A stretch of DNA of 64,000 nucleotides from Cellulosimicrobium cellulans (GTDB lineage Bacteria > Actinomycetota > Actinomycetes > Actinomycetales > Cellulomonadaceae): contig NZ_JAFGYF010000007.1 in the NCBI RefSeq assembly GCF_016921195.1, positions 1 to 64,000 of the forward strand, read 5' to 3'. The notes beneath the pieces were generated by a model. The model did no database searches. It worked only from the letters and a program-made list of their open reading frames with translations, and was not told the origin of the DNA. The translations under genes and the position numbers were made by a program. Each line of letters begins with the position of its first letter. Within the stretch, counting starts at the first letter, position 1. Of the stretch, positions 9,766-17,472 are shown one piece after another.

Positions 9766-10149
9766 ATGCTGCCCGCCGAGTGGATCCCGCACCGCCGACC
9801 TGACGACCGCGAGCACGTGGGCTGGATCCGTCTCGAGGGCGACGCCTGGGTCGCGGTCTCCCTGCTCGGGCGCGAGCTGACCGGTCCGGTGGACTGGCTC
9901 GAGGCCGAGGAGGCGCTCGACGGGGTCAGCCTCGCATGGCTGGCCGACGTCTGGATGCTCGAGCGGGAGGACGCGCCGCCGCTGCGCGTCCGGCTCGTGG
10001 AGGTGACTCCGGACGGCGTGGTCGTGCAGACCGACGACTTCGGCGCGATCGACGTCCCCGTGGAGCGCTACGACCTCCCGTGGCCGCCCCCGCCCACGCT
10101 GCGGCCGCGCCGTCCCGACGACCCGGACGGTCGTGTGCTGTCGCTCTGA
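9766..10149 (+). CDS. Small conserved-looking protein of unknown function
   Basis: A 127-residue soluble protein with no family I can name. It opens MLPAEWIPHRRPDDREHVGWIRLEGDAWVAVSLLG and alternates short beta-like and acidic segments, ending in a proline/arginine tail. Codon use is typical of the neighbours, and the ATG at 9766 sits six bases after TAGCCT (9754-9759), the leaderless pattern seen across this window, which supports it as a real gene. It stands alone between cofE and a convergent VOC gene. Confidence 0.65.
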   Translation: MLPAEWIPHRRPDDREHVGWIRLEGDAWVAVSLLGRELTGPVDWLEAEEALDGVSLAWLADVWMLEREDAPPLRVRLVEVTPDGVVVQTDDFGAIDVPVERYDLPWPPPPTLRPRRPDDPDGRVLSL

Positions 10150-10158
10150 GCACGACGA

Positions 10159-10174
10159 CCGCCCGGGCGGGTTT
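10159..10174 (+). terminator. Possible terminator between convergent genes
   Basis: The palindrome CCGCCCGGGCGG (10159-10170) is followed by GTTT. It lies between the stop of the small unknown gene and the stop of the VOC gene. Confidence 0.35.
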
Positions 10175-10182
10175 CGGGGTCG

Positions 10183-10548
10183 TCACCCCGCGTCCGTCGT
10201 GCCCTCGTAGAGGCCGATCTGGTTCCCGTCGGCGTCCTCGAACGCGGCCCACCAGGACGTCGGGCTGATCTCCGACTTCTCCAGGACCACGCGCCCGCCG
10301 AGCTCGCGCACCTTCGCGAGCGTGTCGTCGATCGAGTCGACCTCGACGTAGCTGCGCGGGGTCGTGAACCCCTCGGACCGGGGCGCGAGGCCGCCGCCGC
10401 TGATCTTGTTCGGTGCCTGCCACATCGGGTAGCCCTCGAAGCCCGGGACCTCGGCGATCTGCCAGCCGAACAGCTCACCGTAGAACTGCGTGGCCCGGCC
10501 GGTGTCGCTCACCGGGATGTCGATGTGCGTGATGTCTCCGTGCGCCAT
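10183..10548 (-). CDS. VOC family protein (glyoxalase/dioxygenase fold)
   Basis: A 121-residue single-unit vicinal oxygen chelate protein: ITHIDIPVSDTGRATQFYGELFGWQI at the start and GRVVLEKSEISPTSWWAAFEDADGNQIGLYE at the end. Such proteins often bind a metal and act on small electrophiles or bind antibiotics, but no substrate can be assigned. The ATG at 10548 has a strong GGGGAGGAA ribosome site. A TTGCGC-N16-TAGGCT promoter (10620-10593) lies about 45 bases upstream, so unlike many neighbours this gene has a true leader. Confidence 0.85.
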   Translation of the reverse strand: MAHGDITHIDIPVSDTGRATQFYGELFGWQIAEVPGFEGYPMWQAPNKISGGGLAPRSEGFTTPRSYVEVDSIDDTLAKVRELGGRVVLEKSEISPTSWWAAFEDADGNQIGLYEGTTDAG

Positions 10549-10592
10549 GGTTCCTCCCCGTACCGATGACGGGCGGACACCCGCCGTCTGCC

Positions 10593-10620
10593 AGCCTAGG
10601 GACCGTCGGGACCGGCGCAA
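10593..10620 (-). promoter_or_regulatory. Promoter of the VOC gene
   Basis: On the minus strand TTGCGC (10620-10615), a 16-base spacer and TAGGCT (10598-10593) form a sigma-70-type promoter ahead of the VOC start at 10548. Confidence 0.55.
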
Positions 10621-10633
10621 CAGGGTGCGGGCG

Positions 10634-11857
10634 CTAGGACCGCTCCGGGGCCGCGTCGCTGGGGCGCGAAGCCTCAGGCTGCAGTTGAGGTTGAGGCTGA
10701 GGCTCGTGCTCGAGGTCCGGCTCGTCGGCCGTCCCACCGTGCGGTGCGGCCGCACCTGCCGCCCCCTCCCGCGCGGTGTCCGGGGCGGGGCCCGGAGGCG
10801 CGTCGTGCCGGGGGACGTCGTCGCCGGAGAGCCAGCGCAGCCAGCCCGAGCCCGGGTCGGGCTCGAGGACGAGCGCGCGCACGAGCAACGTGAGGGGGAT
10901 CGCGAGGATCGCGCCGAGCGGCCCGATGACGAAGGTCCAGAACACGACCGAGACGAAGCTGAGGGTCAGGCTGAGGTTCACCGCGTCCGCCACGAACTTC
11001 GGCTGCACGAGCACCTGCAGCACGACGTTCACGACGCAGTAGACGGCGACGACGGCGAGCGCGAGCTGCCACCCCCCGACGACGAACGCCATGATCGTGG
11101 GCGGGACGAGGCCGAGCACGAAGCCGATGTTCGGGATGAAGTTCGTGACGAACGCGAGGATCGCCCACACGGTCGGCGCGGGGACCGAGAGCAGCCACAG
11201 CGCGACGCCGTCCACGATCGCCACGACCGCGCCGAACGACGCGTTGACGACGAAGTACCGCCGCACGCCGCCGCTGAACCTCGACGCGCGATCGATCGTG
11301 GCGGCGCGCTCGGCGCCGAAGACGGTCGTCGCGGTCGAGTACCGGGCCGCGTCCGCCGCCATGAAGATCGCGTACGCGAGCACGAAGAAGAAGGCGGTCG
11401 CGATGCCGAGCGCCATGCCCGACACGTTCCCGGCGAGGCTGAGCACGCGGCCGGGGTCGAGCCACGACGTCGCGGCCTCGGCGACGTCGGTGTCGATCCC
11501 GACGGCCGAGAGCTGGTCGACGACGTCCTCGACCGAGCGCACCAGCGCCGGCAGGTACTCGCGCACCAGGTCGGCGAACCGGAAGCCCGCGAAGACGAGC
11601 ATCGCGAGGAGCGCCGCGAGGATGAGGTAGGCGACCACCACGACTGCCGCCGTCGCTGCCCAGCGGGGCCAGCCGCGGCGCTCGAGCGGGAACCGCACGG
11701 GGTGGCAGATGATGACGATGACCGCCGCGAGGAGGATCGGCGCGAGCACCTCACGGGCCATGTGGACGCCTACGAGGACCACCACGCCCGCGGCCAGAGC
11801 CAGGAGCAGACGGGTGGAGGGAGGCAGCGCCGGGGCGCGCGGCGTCGTCGTGGTCAC
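10634..11857 (-). CDS. AI-2E family transporter (permease)
   Basis: A 407-residue integral membrane protein of the AI-2E exporter/UPF0118 family, with about seven to eight helices: two near the N-terminus (residues 10-60), a soluble insert with VRSVEDVVDQLSAVGIDTDV, then NFIPNIGFVLGLVPPTIMAFVVGG, the family's core region, and IGPLGAILAIPLTLLVRALV. Members export quorum signals or act as ion exchangers; the substrate here is unknown. The tail is a low-complexity EPQPQPQLQPEA segment encoded by short TGAGGY repeats. The GTG at 11857 follows TATCGT by six bases; longer in-frame starts run into the upstream gene. Confidence 0.85.
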   Translation of the reverse strand: MTTTTPRAPALPPSTRLLLALAAGVVVLVGVHMAREVLAPILLAAVIVIICHPVRFPLERRGWPRWAATAAVVVVAYLILAALLAMLVFAGFRFADLVREYLPALVRSVEDVVDQLSAVGIDTDVAEAATSWLDPGRVLSLAGNVSGMALGIATAFFFVLAYAIFMAADAARYSTATTVFGAERAATIDRASRFSGGVRRYFVVNASFGAVVAIVDGVALWLLSVPAPTVWAILAFVTNFIPNIGFVLGLVPPTIMAFVVGGWQLALAVVAVYCVVNVVLQVLVQPKFVADAVNLSLTLSFVSVVFWTFVIGPLGAILAIPLTLLVRALVLEPDPGSGWLRWLSGDDVPRHDAPPGPAPDTAREGAAGAAAPHGGTADEPDLEHEPQPQPQLQPEASRPSDAAPERS

Positions 11858-11919
11858 GCGCCGACGATAGCGGCCGACGTCGGTGCCGCATCCGGGGCGT
11901 CCGCGGGCGCCCCGGGCGC

Positions 11920-12513
11920 TCAGCCCTTGGCCGCCTTCGCGGCGGCCTTCTGCGCCTTCTTGAACGTGCGGACCTCGGCGAGGGACTCCGGGCTCGTCAC
12001 GTCGGCGATGGACCGGCGCGACCCCTCGTCCCCGTAGTGGCCTGCTGCTTCTCGCCACCCCGCGGGCCGGACGCCGCGCTGCTTGCCGAGCAGCGCGAGG
12101 AAGATCCTCGCCTTCTGGTCGCCGAACCCGGGCAGGGCGCGCAGCCGGGCGAGCACCTCGGTGCCGGTCGGTGCGCCGTCCGCCCCGGGCGCCGTCCAGA
12201 TCCGGGTCACGTCACCCTCGTACTCGTCGACGACGACGCGCGCCAGGTCCTGCACGCGGGCCGCCATCGAGCGTCCGTACCGGTGGATGGCGGGCGGGGT
12301 CGTGGCGAGGGTGACGAACGCGTCCGGGTCCGCCTCCGCCACGGCGCGCGGGTCGATGGAGCCGAGGCGGTCGCGGATCTTGCGCGGTCCCGCGAACGCG
12401 TGCTCCATCGGGTACTGCTGGTCGAGGAGCATGCCGACGAGGAGGGCGAACGCGTCCTCGCTGAGGAGCGCGTCCGCGTCGGGGTCGCCGGTGATCCAGA
12501 GCTGGTCGGTCAT
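11920..12513 (-). CDS. HhH-GPD-type DNA glycosylase-like protein
   Basis: A 197-residue protein of the uncharacterised HhH-GPD group common in actinobacteria (TIGR03252-like from memory). It opens WITGDPDADALLSEDAFALLVGMLLDQQYPMEHAF and has the helix-hairpin-helix LRALPGFGDQKARIFLALLGKQ near residues 120-145, followed by a lysine/alanine-rich tail. Base excision repair is the family inference; the lesion is not known. The ATG at 12513 is preceded by GGGGA and by CATGAT six bases upstream. It lies on the same strand as the AI-2E gene and next to the Ddn-like gene. Confidence 0.8.
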   Translation of the reverse strand: MTDQLWITGDPDADALLSEDAFALLVGMLLDQQYPMEHAFAGPRKIRDRLGSIDPRAVAEADPDAFVTLATTPPAIHRYGRSMAARVQDLARVVVDEYEGDVTRIWTAPGADGAPTGTEVLARLRALPGFGDQKARIFLALLGKQRGVRPAGWREAAGHYGDEGSRRSIADVTSPESLAEVRTFKKAQKAAAKAAKG

Positions 12514-12520
12514 GTCCCCA

Positions 12521-12931
12521 TCATGGCAGCGCGCGGCGCAGGCGTCCGGTCCGGAACTGGTCCACACCCGTGCGGCGCAGGACGGCGCTCGTCCAGCCGG
12601 GCAGGAGCCGCAGCCCGTCCTCGCCCGTGACGCGCCGCACGTCCTCGACGCGGAACTCCTCGCCCCGGCGCTCCAGCACGAACTCGCCCGCGGCGTCGAC
12701 GTTGCGCACCCAGTCCACGTCGGGCCCGTACGTGAGCGCGAGGACGACGCGGACGGGTTCGGCGGGGGAGGCGCGGTACGCGAACGCGAAGACGGGCGTG
12801 CGGTAGACGCGGCCGCTGCGCCGCCCGACGTGCCGGACCACCGCCATCGGCCCGACTCCTGTCGCGACGCGGAGCATCACGGGGTTGAGGAAGCGCTTGT
12901 TGGTGCGGGTCACCCAGCGAGGGATTGGCAT
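12521..12931 (-). CDS. F420H2-dependent nitroreductase family protein (Ddn-like)
   Basis: A 136-residue split-barrel protein of the deazaflavin-dependent nitroreductase family, which reduces quinones or nitro compounds with F420H2. The pattern PMAVVRHVGRRSGRVYRTPVFAF followed by VRVVLALTYGPDVDWVRNVDAAGEFVLERRGEEF is characteristic of mycobacterial Ddn relatives. It has no signal peptide. The gene ends seven bases before the HhH-GPD start and is divergent from the phosphodiesterase gene. It belongs to the set of F420-using genes in this part of the window. The physiological substrate is not predictable. Confidence 0.85.
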   Translation of the reverse strand: MPIPRWVTRTNKRFLNPVMLRVATGVGPMAVVRHVGRRSGRVYRTPVFAFAYRASPAEPVRVVLALTYGPDVDWVRNVDAAGEFVLERRGEEFRVEDVRRVTGEDGLRLLPGWTSAVLRRTGVDQFRTGRLRRALP

Positions 12932-12981
12932 GCCCCATCGTGGCCCGGCGCGGCCCGTCCGCGCGACCTATCGTGAGACCC

Positions 12982-13485
12982 GTGCCGACGCGACTGCTCC
13001 TGCTGAGCGACACCCACGTCCCCGTGCGGGCGCGGGCGCTGCCGGACCAGGTGTGGCGCGCCGTGGACGCGGCGGACGTCGTCGTGCACGCGGGCGACTG
13101 GGTGAGCGTCGACCTGCTGGACGCCCTGGAGGACCGCGCGGCGCGCCTCGTCGGCGTCGCGGGCAACAACGACGGCCCCGACCTGCACGCGCGCCTGCCC
13201 GAGGTGGCGCGCACCACGGTCGACGGGCTGCGGCTCGCCGTCGTGCACGAGACGGGCGGCAAGGAGGGGCGCGAGCGGCGCGCCGACGTCGCCTTCCCGG
13301 ACGTGGACCTGCTCGTGTTCGGGCACAGCCACATCCCGTGGGACACGACCTCGCCGGGCGGCCTGCGGCTGCTCAACCCGGGGTCGCCGACGGACCGCCG
13401 CCGTCAGCCGGTCGGCACGTTCCTCACGGCCGTCGTCGAGGGCGGCGCGCTCCGGGACGTCGAGCTCGTGCCGGTGCCGCGCTGA
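12982..13485 (+). CDS. Metallophosphoesterase, YfcE/MJ0936-like
   Basis: A 167-residue calcineurin-like phosphodiesterase. All metal-binding motifs are visible: LLSDTH near the start, HAGDW, GNND, and GHSH before the C-terminal NPGSPTDRR. Small family members hydrolyse model phosphodiesters; the cell substrate is unknown. GTG 12982 is chosen because TATCGT (12969-12974) lies seven bases before it; an in-frame GTG at 12973 and an ATG at 12925 are other options. The gene is divergent from the Ddn-like gene and converges on the AraC regulator. Confidence 0.85.
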   Translation: MPTRLLLLSDTHVPVRARALPDQVWRAVDAADVVVHAGDWVSVDLLDALEDRAARLVGVAGNNDGPDLHARLPEVARTTVDGLRLAVVHETGGKEGRERRADVAFPDVDLLVFGHSHIPWDTTSPGGLRLLNPGSPTDRRRQPVGTFLTAVVEGGALRDVELVPVPR

Positions 13486-13491
13486 GCCGCC

Positions 13492-14442
13492 TCAGGCGGC
13501 ACCCGCGCGGGCCCGGTGCGCGGCGGGGCTCACGCCGCGCACGCGCTTGAACGCGGCGCTCAGCGCGAACGGCGACGCGTACCCGACGGCGCGCGCGACC
13601 GACGTCAGCGTGGCGTCGGGCTCGAGGAGCAGGTCGGCCGCGAGATCGAGGCGCCAGCCCGTGAGGTAGCCCATCGGCGGCTCGCCGACGAGCGCGGTGA
13701 AGCGGCGCGAGAACGCCGCGCGCGAGAGCCCGACCTCCCGCGCGAGGGAGTCGACCGTCCAGGCGCGGGCCGGGTCGTGGTGGATGAGGCGCAGGGCCGC
13801 GCCGACCACCGGGTCCGCGTCGGCGCGGTACCAGCCGGGTGCGTCGTCGCGCGAGAGCCACGTGCGCAGGCAGGAGATGAGGAGCAGGTCGAGCAGACGG
13901 TCGAGCACGGCCTCCTGCCCGGGCAGGTCCTGCACGACCTCGCGCGCGAGCATCTCGACGAGCGTCGCGTCGACGTCGCCGCTGCGCAGCACCACGCGCT
14001 GGGGCAGCACGCGCAGGACCCGGCGGCCCACCTCGCCGTCGAGCGGGTAGGTGCCCGTGATGATGACGGTCTCGCCGCCGGGGTCGTTGCCCCACGAGCG
14101 CACGCCGAGCACGGTCATGGGGGAGGGCCCGCCGTCGACCGCGCGGCACATGTCGGACTCGGGCCCGACGACCGCCTGGGGCGGGGTCGTCGGCGCGTCC
14201 GCCACCACGTAGTGGTCGGGGCCGCGCAGCAGGACGACGTCGCCCGCCGTGACGTGCTCGCCGGGGTCCGCTCCCGTGTCGCCCACGACCGGCCCGACCC
14301 AGCCCGACCCGCGCAGGACGGGCACGATCGTCAGCGGTGCCTCGTCCTCGATGCGCATGCCCCAGGGTGCGCGCAGGTGGCTGCGCAGGAGGAAGGCCCC
14401 GCGGGCACGAGGCCCGTCGAGGAGCCCGGCGACGACGTCCAT
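13492..14442 (-). CDS. AraC family regulator with N-terminal cupin domain
   Basis: A 316-residue DNA-binding protein. Residues 1-200 form a cupin-like sensor (RSHLRAPWGMRIEDEAPLTIVPVLRGSG, PDHYVVAD), and the last 100 residues form two helix-turn-helix units (WTVDSLAREVGLSRAAFSRRFTALVGEPPMGYLTGWRLD and ATLTSVARAVGYASPFALSAAFKRVRGVSP). The ATG at 14442 follows TACCCT by six bases. It is divergent from the NmrA-type reductase and DUF1772 genes, so regulation of that pair is a reasonable inference; the ligand is unknown. Confidence 0.88.
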   Translation of the reverse strand: MDVVAGLLDGPRARGAFLLRSHLRAPWGMRIEDEAPLTIVPVLRGSGWVGPVVGDTGADPGEHVTAGDVVLLRGPDHYVVADAPTTPPQAVVGPESDMCRAVDGGPSPMTVLGVRSWGNDPGGETVIITGTYPLDGEVGRRVLRVLPQRVVLRSGDVDATLVEMLAREVVQDLPGQEAVLDRLLDLLLISCLRTWLSRDDAPGWYRADADPVVGAALRLIHHDPARAWTVDSLAREVGLSRAAFSRRFTALVGEPPMGYLTGWRLDLAADLLLEPDATLTSVARAVGYASPFALSAAFKRVRGVSPAAHRARAGAA

Positions 14443-14466
14443 GCGGTCAGGGTACGCACGGGCCCG

Positions 14467-14564
14467 GTCTCCGACCAGAGACGATCGCGTATGGAGGCGA
14501 GCGTCCGAGCCATGTTGCGTCTCGCCGCTGCCCGGTTGACTGGCATCCGTCCCGCCCGCACGAA
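14467..14564 (+). promoter_or_regulatory. Divergent control region: inverted repeat and promoter
   Basis: GTCTC-N6-GAGAC (14467-14482) is a small inverted repeat between the AraC regulator and the NmrA-type gene. TTGACT (14536-14541), a 17-base spacer and CACGAA (14559-14564) can form the rightward promoter. Assignment to the AraC protein is inference. Confidence 0.4.
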
Positions 14565-14582
14565 CCCGACAGGAGAGATGCC

Positions 14583-15485
14583 ATGAGCGCCACGACACCG
14601 CGCCCGACCGCCGCCCCGAGCGCCACCTCGACCGATGCCACGATCCCCGGCCCGGTCCTCGTCCTCGGCGCGACGGGCAAGACCGGCCGACGGGTCGCCG
14701 ACCGCCTCGACGCGCTCGGGGTCCCCGTGCGGCGCGCCTCGCGATCGGGGACGGTCCGCTTCGACTGGGAGGACGAGACCACGTGGGACCCCGCCGTCAG
14801 CGGGGCCGACGCGGTGTACGTGGTGTACGTGCCCGACCTCGCGATCCCAGGATCCCCCGAGACCGTCGCCCGGTTCGCGGCGCTCGCCCGGGAGGCGGGC
14901 GTGCGCCGGCTCGTCCTGCTCTCGGGCCGCGGCGAGGTCGAGGCCCAGCGCGCGGAGGTGCTCGTCGCCGACGCGTTCCCCGGCCGCACCGTGGTCCGGT
15001 GCGCGTTCTTCGACCAGAACTTCAGCGAGAGCTTCCTGCTCGAGCCCGTGCTCGACGGCGTCCTCGCGCTGCCGGTGGACCACGTCGCCGAGCCGTTCGT
15101 CGACCTCGAGGACGTCGCCGAGGTCGCGGTCGCGGCGCTCGTCGACGACGCGCACGCCGGCCGGGTCTACGAGCTCACCGGGCCCCGCGCGATCACGTTC
15201 GGCGAGGCCGTGGCGGAGATCGCGGCCGCGAGCGGGCACGACGTGCGGTTCGTGCCGACCACCATGGACGAGTTCGTCACGGGGCTGCGGGCGACCGGGC
15301 TGCCCGACGACGTCGTGGGCCTCATGCGCTACCTCTTCACCGAGGTGCTCGACGGGCGCGGGACCCCGGTCGCCGACGGGGTCCGCCAGGCGCTGGGCCG
15401 GGACCCGCGGGACTTCCGGGAGTTCGCCGCGCGCGAGGCCGCGACGTGGTCGACGGTCACGTCGACGTCCGGGCAGCCCTCGTGA
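14583..15485 (+). CDS. NAD(P)-binding NmrA-like reductase
   Basis: A 300-residue Rossmann-fold protein of the NmrA/atypical SDR group. VLVLGATGKTGRRVADRL near residue 25 is the nucleotide-binding loop, and VRRLVLLSGRGEVEAQ and the FDQNFSESFL segment fit NAD(P)H:quinone-type or NmrA-type members. Many of these are redox sensors or small-molecule reductases; the role here is not set. The ATG at 14583 follows AGGAGAG. The stop overlaps the next gene's GTG, so the two are co-translated, and both are opposite the AraC regulator. Confidence 0.8.
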   Translation: MSATTPRPTAAPSATSTDATIPGPVLVLGATGKTGRRVADRLDALGVPVRRASRSGTVRFDWEDETTWDPAVSGADAVYVVYVPDLAIPGSPETVARFAALAREAGVRRLVLLSGRGEVEAQRAEVLVADAFPGRTVVRCAFFDQNFSESFLLEPVLDGVLALPVDHVAEPFVDLEDVAEVAVAALVDDAHAGRVYELTGPRAITFGEAVAEIAAASGHDVRFVPTTMDEFVTGLRATGLPDDVVGLMRYLFTEVLDGRGTPVADGVRQALGRDPRDFREFAAREAATWSTVTSTSGQPS

Positions 15486-15958
15486 GCGCCTTCGTCGCGC
15501 TCGTGGTCGCCGGAGCGGTCGCGACCGGTCTCGCGGGCGGGGTGCTCTTCGCGTTCTCCACGTTCGTCATGGGCGGCCTGCGCCGCCTCCCCGCTGCCGA
15601 CGGGGCTGCGGCCATGGTCGCGATCAACAAGGACGCGCTGCGGCCGCCGCTCATGGTCCTGCTCGCGGCGAGCGTGCTCGTGCCCGCGGCGGCCGCCGTC
15701 GTCGGCCTGGTCGTCGGGACGCCCGGCGCGGGGTGGGCGCTCGCGGGCGCGGTGGTCTCCGCCGTCGGGATCCTCGGCGTCACGGCCGTGGCCAACGTCC
15801 CGCTCAACGAGCGTCTCGACGCCGCGGCGGAGCGGCCCACGGACCTCGTCGCCGCGTGGGCCGCGTTCCTCCCGCGCTGGCTCGCGTGGAACCACGTGCG
15901 GACCGTCGCGGGGGCGGTGGCCACCGCGCTCCTCGCGCTCGCTCTCGTCCGACCCTGA
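15482..15958 (+). CDS. DUF1772 membrane protein (anthrone oxygenase-like)
   Basis: A 158-residue protein with four predicted membrane helices: FVALVVAGAVATGLAGGVLF, PLMVLLAASVLVPAAAAVVGL, ALAGAVVSAVGILGVTAV and TVAGAVATALLALALV. Between them are the family's NVPLNERLD and WNHVRT motifs. Some fungal and bacterial members are anthrone oxygenases, but most are uncharacterised. It starts with a GTG overlapping the NmrA-type gene by four bases and probably works with that reductase under the AraC regulator. Confidence 0.8.
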   Translation: MSAFVALVVAGAVATGLAGGVLFAFSTFVMGGLRRLPAADGAAAMVAINKDALRPPLMVLLAASVLVPAAAAVVGLVVGTPGAGWALAGAVVSAVGILGVTAVANVPLNERLDAAAERPTDLVAAWAAFLPRWLAWNHVRTVAGAVATALLALALVRP

Positions 15959-16020
15959 CCGGCACCGGGCCAGCGGGTCCCGCGTGGAATAGCTGCGTCG
16001 GGGGCCCGGTTGCGCACGAC

Positions 16021-16473
16021 ATGAGCGACGTCACAGCGGCCGCGCCGGCCGACGAGCAGGAGACCGTCCGTCGGGTGCTCGAGGGCACCGAGACCTGGGC
16101 CGTCGTCGGCCTGTCGAGCAACACGTCGCGCGCCGCGTACGGCGTGGCGCGCGTGCTGCAGCAGCACGGCAAGCGCATCGTCCCCGTGCACCCCGCCGCG
16201 CAGACCGTGCACGGCGAGCAGGGTTACGCGACGCTCGCCGACGTGCCGTTCCCCGTCGACGTGGTCGACGTCTTCGTCCGCTCCGAGCTCGCGGGCGACG
16301 TCGCCGACCAGGCCGTCGCGATCGGCGCGAAGGCCGTCTGGTTCCAGCTCGACGTGATCGACGAGGATGCCGCACGCCGGGTCCGCGACGCCGGCCTCGA
16401 CATGGTCATGGACCGCTGCCCGGCGATCGAGCTGCCGCGTCTCGCGGCGCGCTCGACCACGAAGGAGGCGTGA
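16021..16473 (+). CDS. CoA-binding protein (YccU family)
   Basis: A 150-residue Rossmann-like CoA-binding domain protein. WAVVGLSSNTSRAAYGVARVLQQHGKRIVPVHP matches the opening of the family, VDVVDVFVRSELAGDVADQAVAIGAKAVWFQLDVID the middle, and DMVMDRCPAIELPRL the end with its conserved MDRCP. The domain resembles the CoA-binding part of succinyl-CoA synthetase; no enzyme activity is known for the stand-alone form. The ATG at 16021 has no clear Shine-Dalgarno. Its stop is three bases before the next gene's start. Confidence 0.85.
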   Translation: MSDVTAAAPADEQETVRRVLEGTETWAVVGLSSNTSRAAYGVARVLQQHGKRIVPVHPAAQTVHGEQGYATLADVPFPVDVVDVFVRSELAGDVADQAVAIGAKAVWFQLDVIDEDAARRVRDAGLDMVMDRCPAIELPRLAARSTTKEA

Positions 16474-16475
16474 CG

Positions 16476-16901
16476 GTGACCGCGATCGACACCGCGACCG
16501 ACCTGGGTGCGCGCGCCGCCGCCCGTCTCGCCGACGAGCCGGTGATCTGGCTCGTGACGGTGGACCCGGACGGCGCGCCCCAGCCGACGCCCGTCTGGTT
16601 CTGCTGGGACGGAGCCGACGGGATCGTGGTCAAGTCCCAGCCGCGCACCGCGAAGCTGCGCAACGTCCGGGGGAACGACCGCGTCGCGGTGCACCTCAAC
16701 AGCACCCGGTCGGGGGACGACGTCGTCGTCCTCACGGGCACGGCCGCGATCGACGACGGCGGCCTCGCTCCCGACGAGCGCACCGCGTACGACGCGAAGT
16801 ACGACGACGGGATCCGCGGCCTCGGCATGACCCCCGACGGCTTCCACGCGGACTACTCCGTGACCGTGCGCGTCCGGCTCGAGCGCCTCCGCGGCTACTG
16901 A
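16476..16901 (+). CDS. PPOX-class F420-dependent enzyme (TIGR03667-like)
   Basis: A 141-residue split-barrel protein related to pyridoxine-phosphate oxidase, of the actinobacterial group expected to bind F420 (TIGR03667-like from memory, with Rv3369 as relative). VIWLVTVDPDGAPQPTPVWFCWDG and KLRNVRGNDRVAVHLNS are the defining stretches, and the end has DGFHADYSVTVRVRLERLRGY. The GTG at 16476 lies seven bases after GGAGG (16464-16468); the GTG at 16470 is too close to that site. It follows the CoA-binding gene directly. Substrate unknown; it adds to the F420-using genes here. Confidence 0.82.
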   Translation: MTAIDTATDLGARAAARLADEPVIWLVTVDPDGAPQPTPVWFCWDGADGIVVKSQPRTAKLRNVRGNDRVAVHLNSTRSGDDVVVLTGTAAIDDGGLAPDERTAYDAKYDDGIRGLGMTPDGFHADYSVTVRVRLERLRGY

Positions 16902-16912
16902 CCGGGCACTGC

Positions 16913-17446
16913 TCAGCGGTCGAGGCGGGCGGTGGCCTGGTCGAGGGCCGTGCCGATCTCGTCCTGCGGGATGCGCAGCTCGCCGATCGAGGTCGAGAAC
17001 GGCGCCTCGTCCATCCCGAGTGCCCGGACTGCGGGCTCGAGGTCGACGACGGCGCCGTCGTCGGAGATCCCGCCCCCGACGTAGACCGGCATGCCGGACA
17101 CCTCGGGCAGCACGACCACGAGCACCGCCGCGAGCGCGTCCGGGTCCAGTTCGGGGGGCCGTGCGTCCTCGGGCGCGAGCAAGCGCACCCCGACGCCCAG
17201 GTCGCACGCGCCCTCGCAGTTGCTCGCGCCGGTGTACAGGCTCACCTCGACGGGGAGGTCCGCCGCGTCCAGCGCGTCCTGGACCGCGGGCAGAGCCCTC
17301 TCGACGTCCGCGTACGAGACGTTCGAGGTGTCGAACGGGGACCTGCCGTCGAGCACCGCGCAGCCGGAGAGGGCAACGACGCAGGCCACGGCGAGCCCGG
17401 CCGCGCCGGGCGTCGCCACGCGACGGGGAACCAGGGAAAGGCGCAC
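16913..17446 (-). CDS. Lipoprotein of unknown function
   Basis: A 177-residue exported protein. The N-terminus is a lipoprotein signal with VACVVALSGC, so cysteine 29 would be acylated and the protein anchored outside the membrane. The mature part has YADVERALPAVQDALDAADLPVEVSLYTGASNCEGACDLGVGVRLL, with two more cysteines four residues apart that could pair. I do not recognise the family. The GTG at 17446 lies six bases after TACCCT on the minus strand. It is the next gene downstream of the ABC importer on the same strand, with 26 bases between. Confidence 0.7.
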   Translation of the reverse strand: MRLSLVPRRVATPGAAGLAVACVVALSGCAVLDGRSPFDTSNVSYADVERALPAVQDALDAADLPVEVSLYTGASNCEGACDLGVGVRLLAPEDARPPELDPDALAAVLVVVLPEVSGMPVYVGGGISDDGAVVDLEPAVRALGMDEAPFSTSIGELRIPQDEIGTALDQATARLDR

Positions 17447-17472
17447 CCGCCGAGGGTACGCGAGCGGGTCGC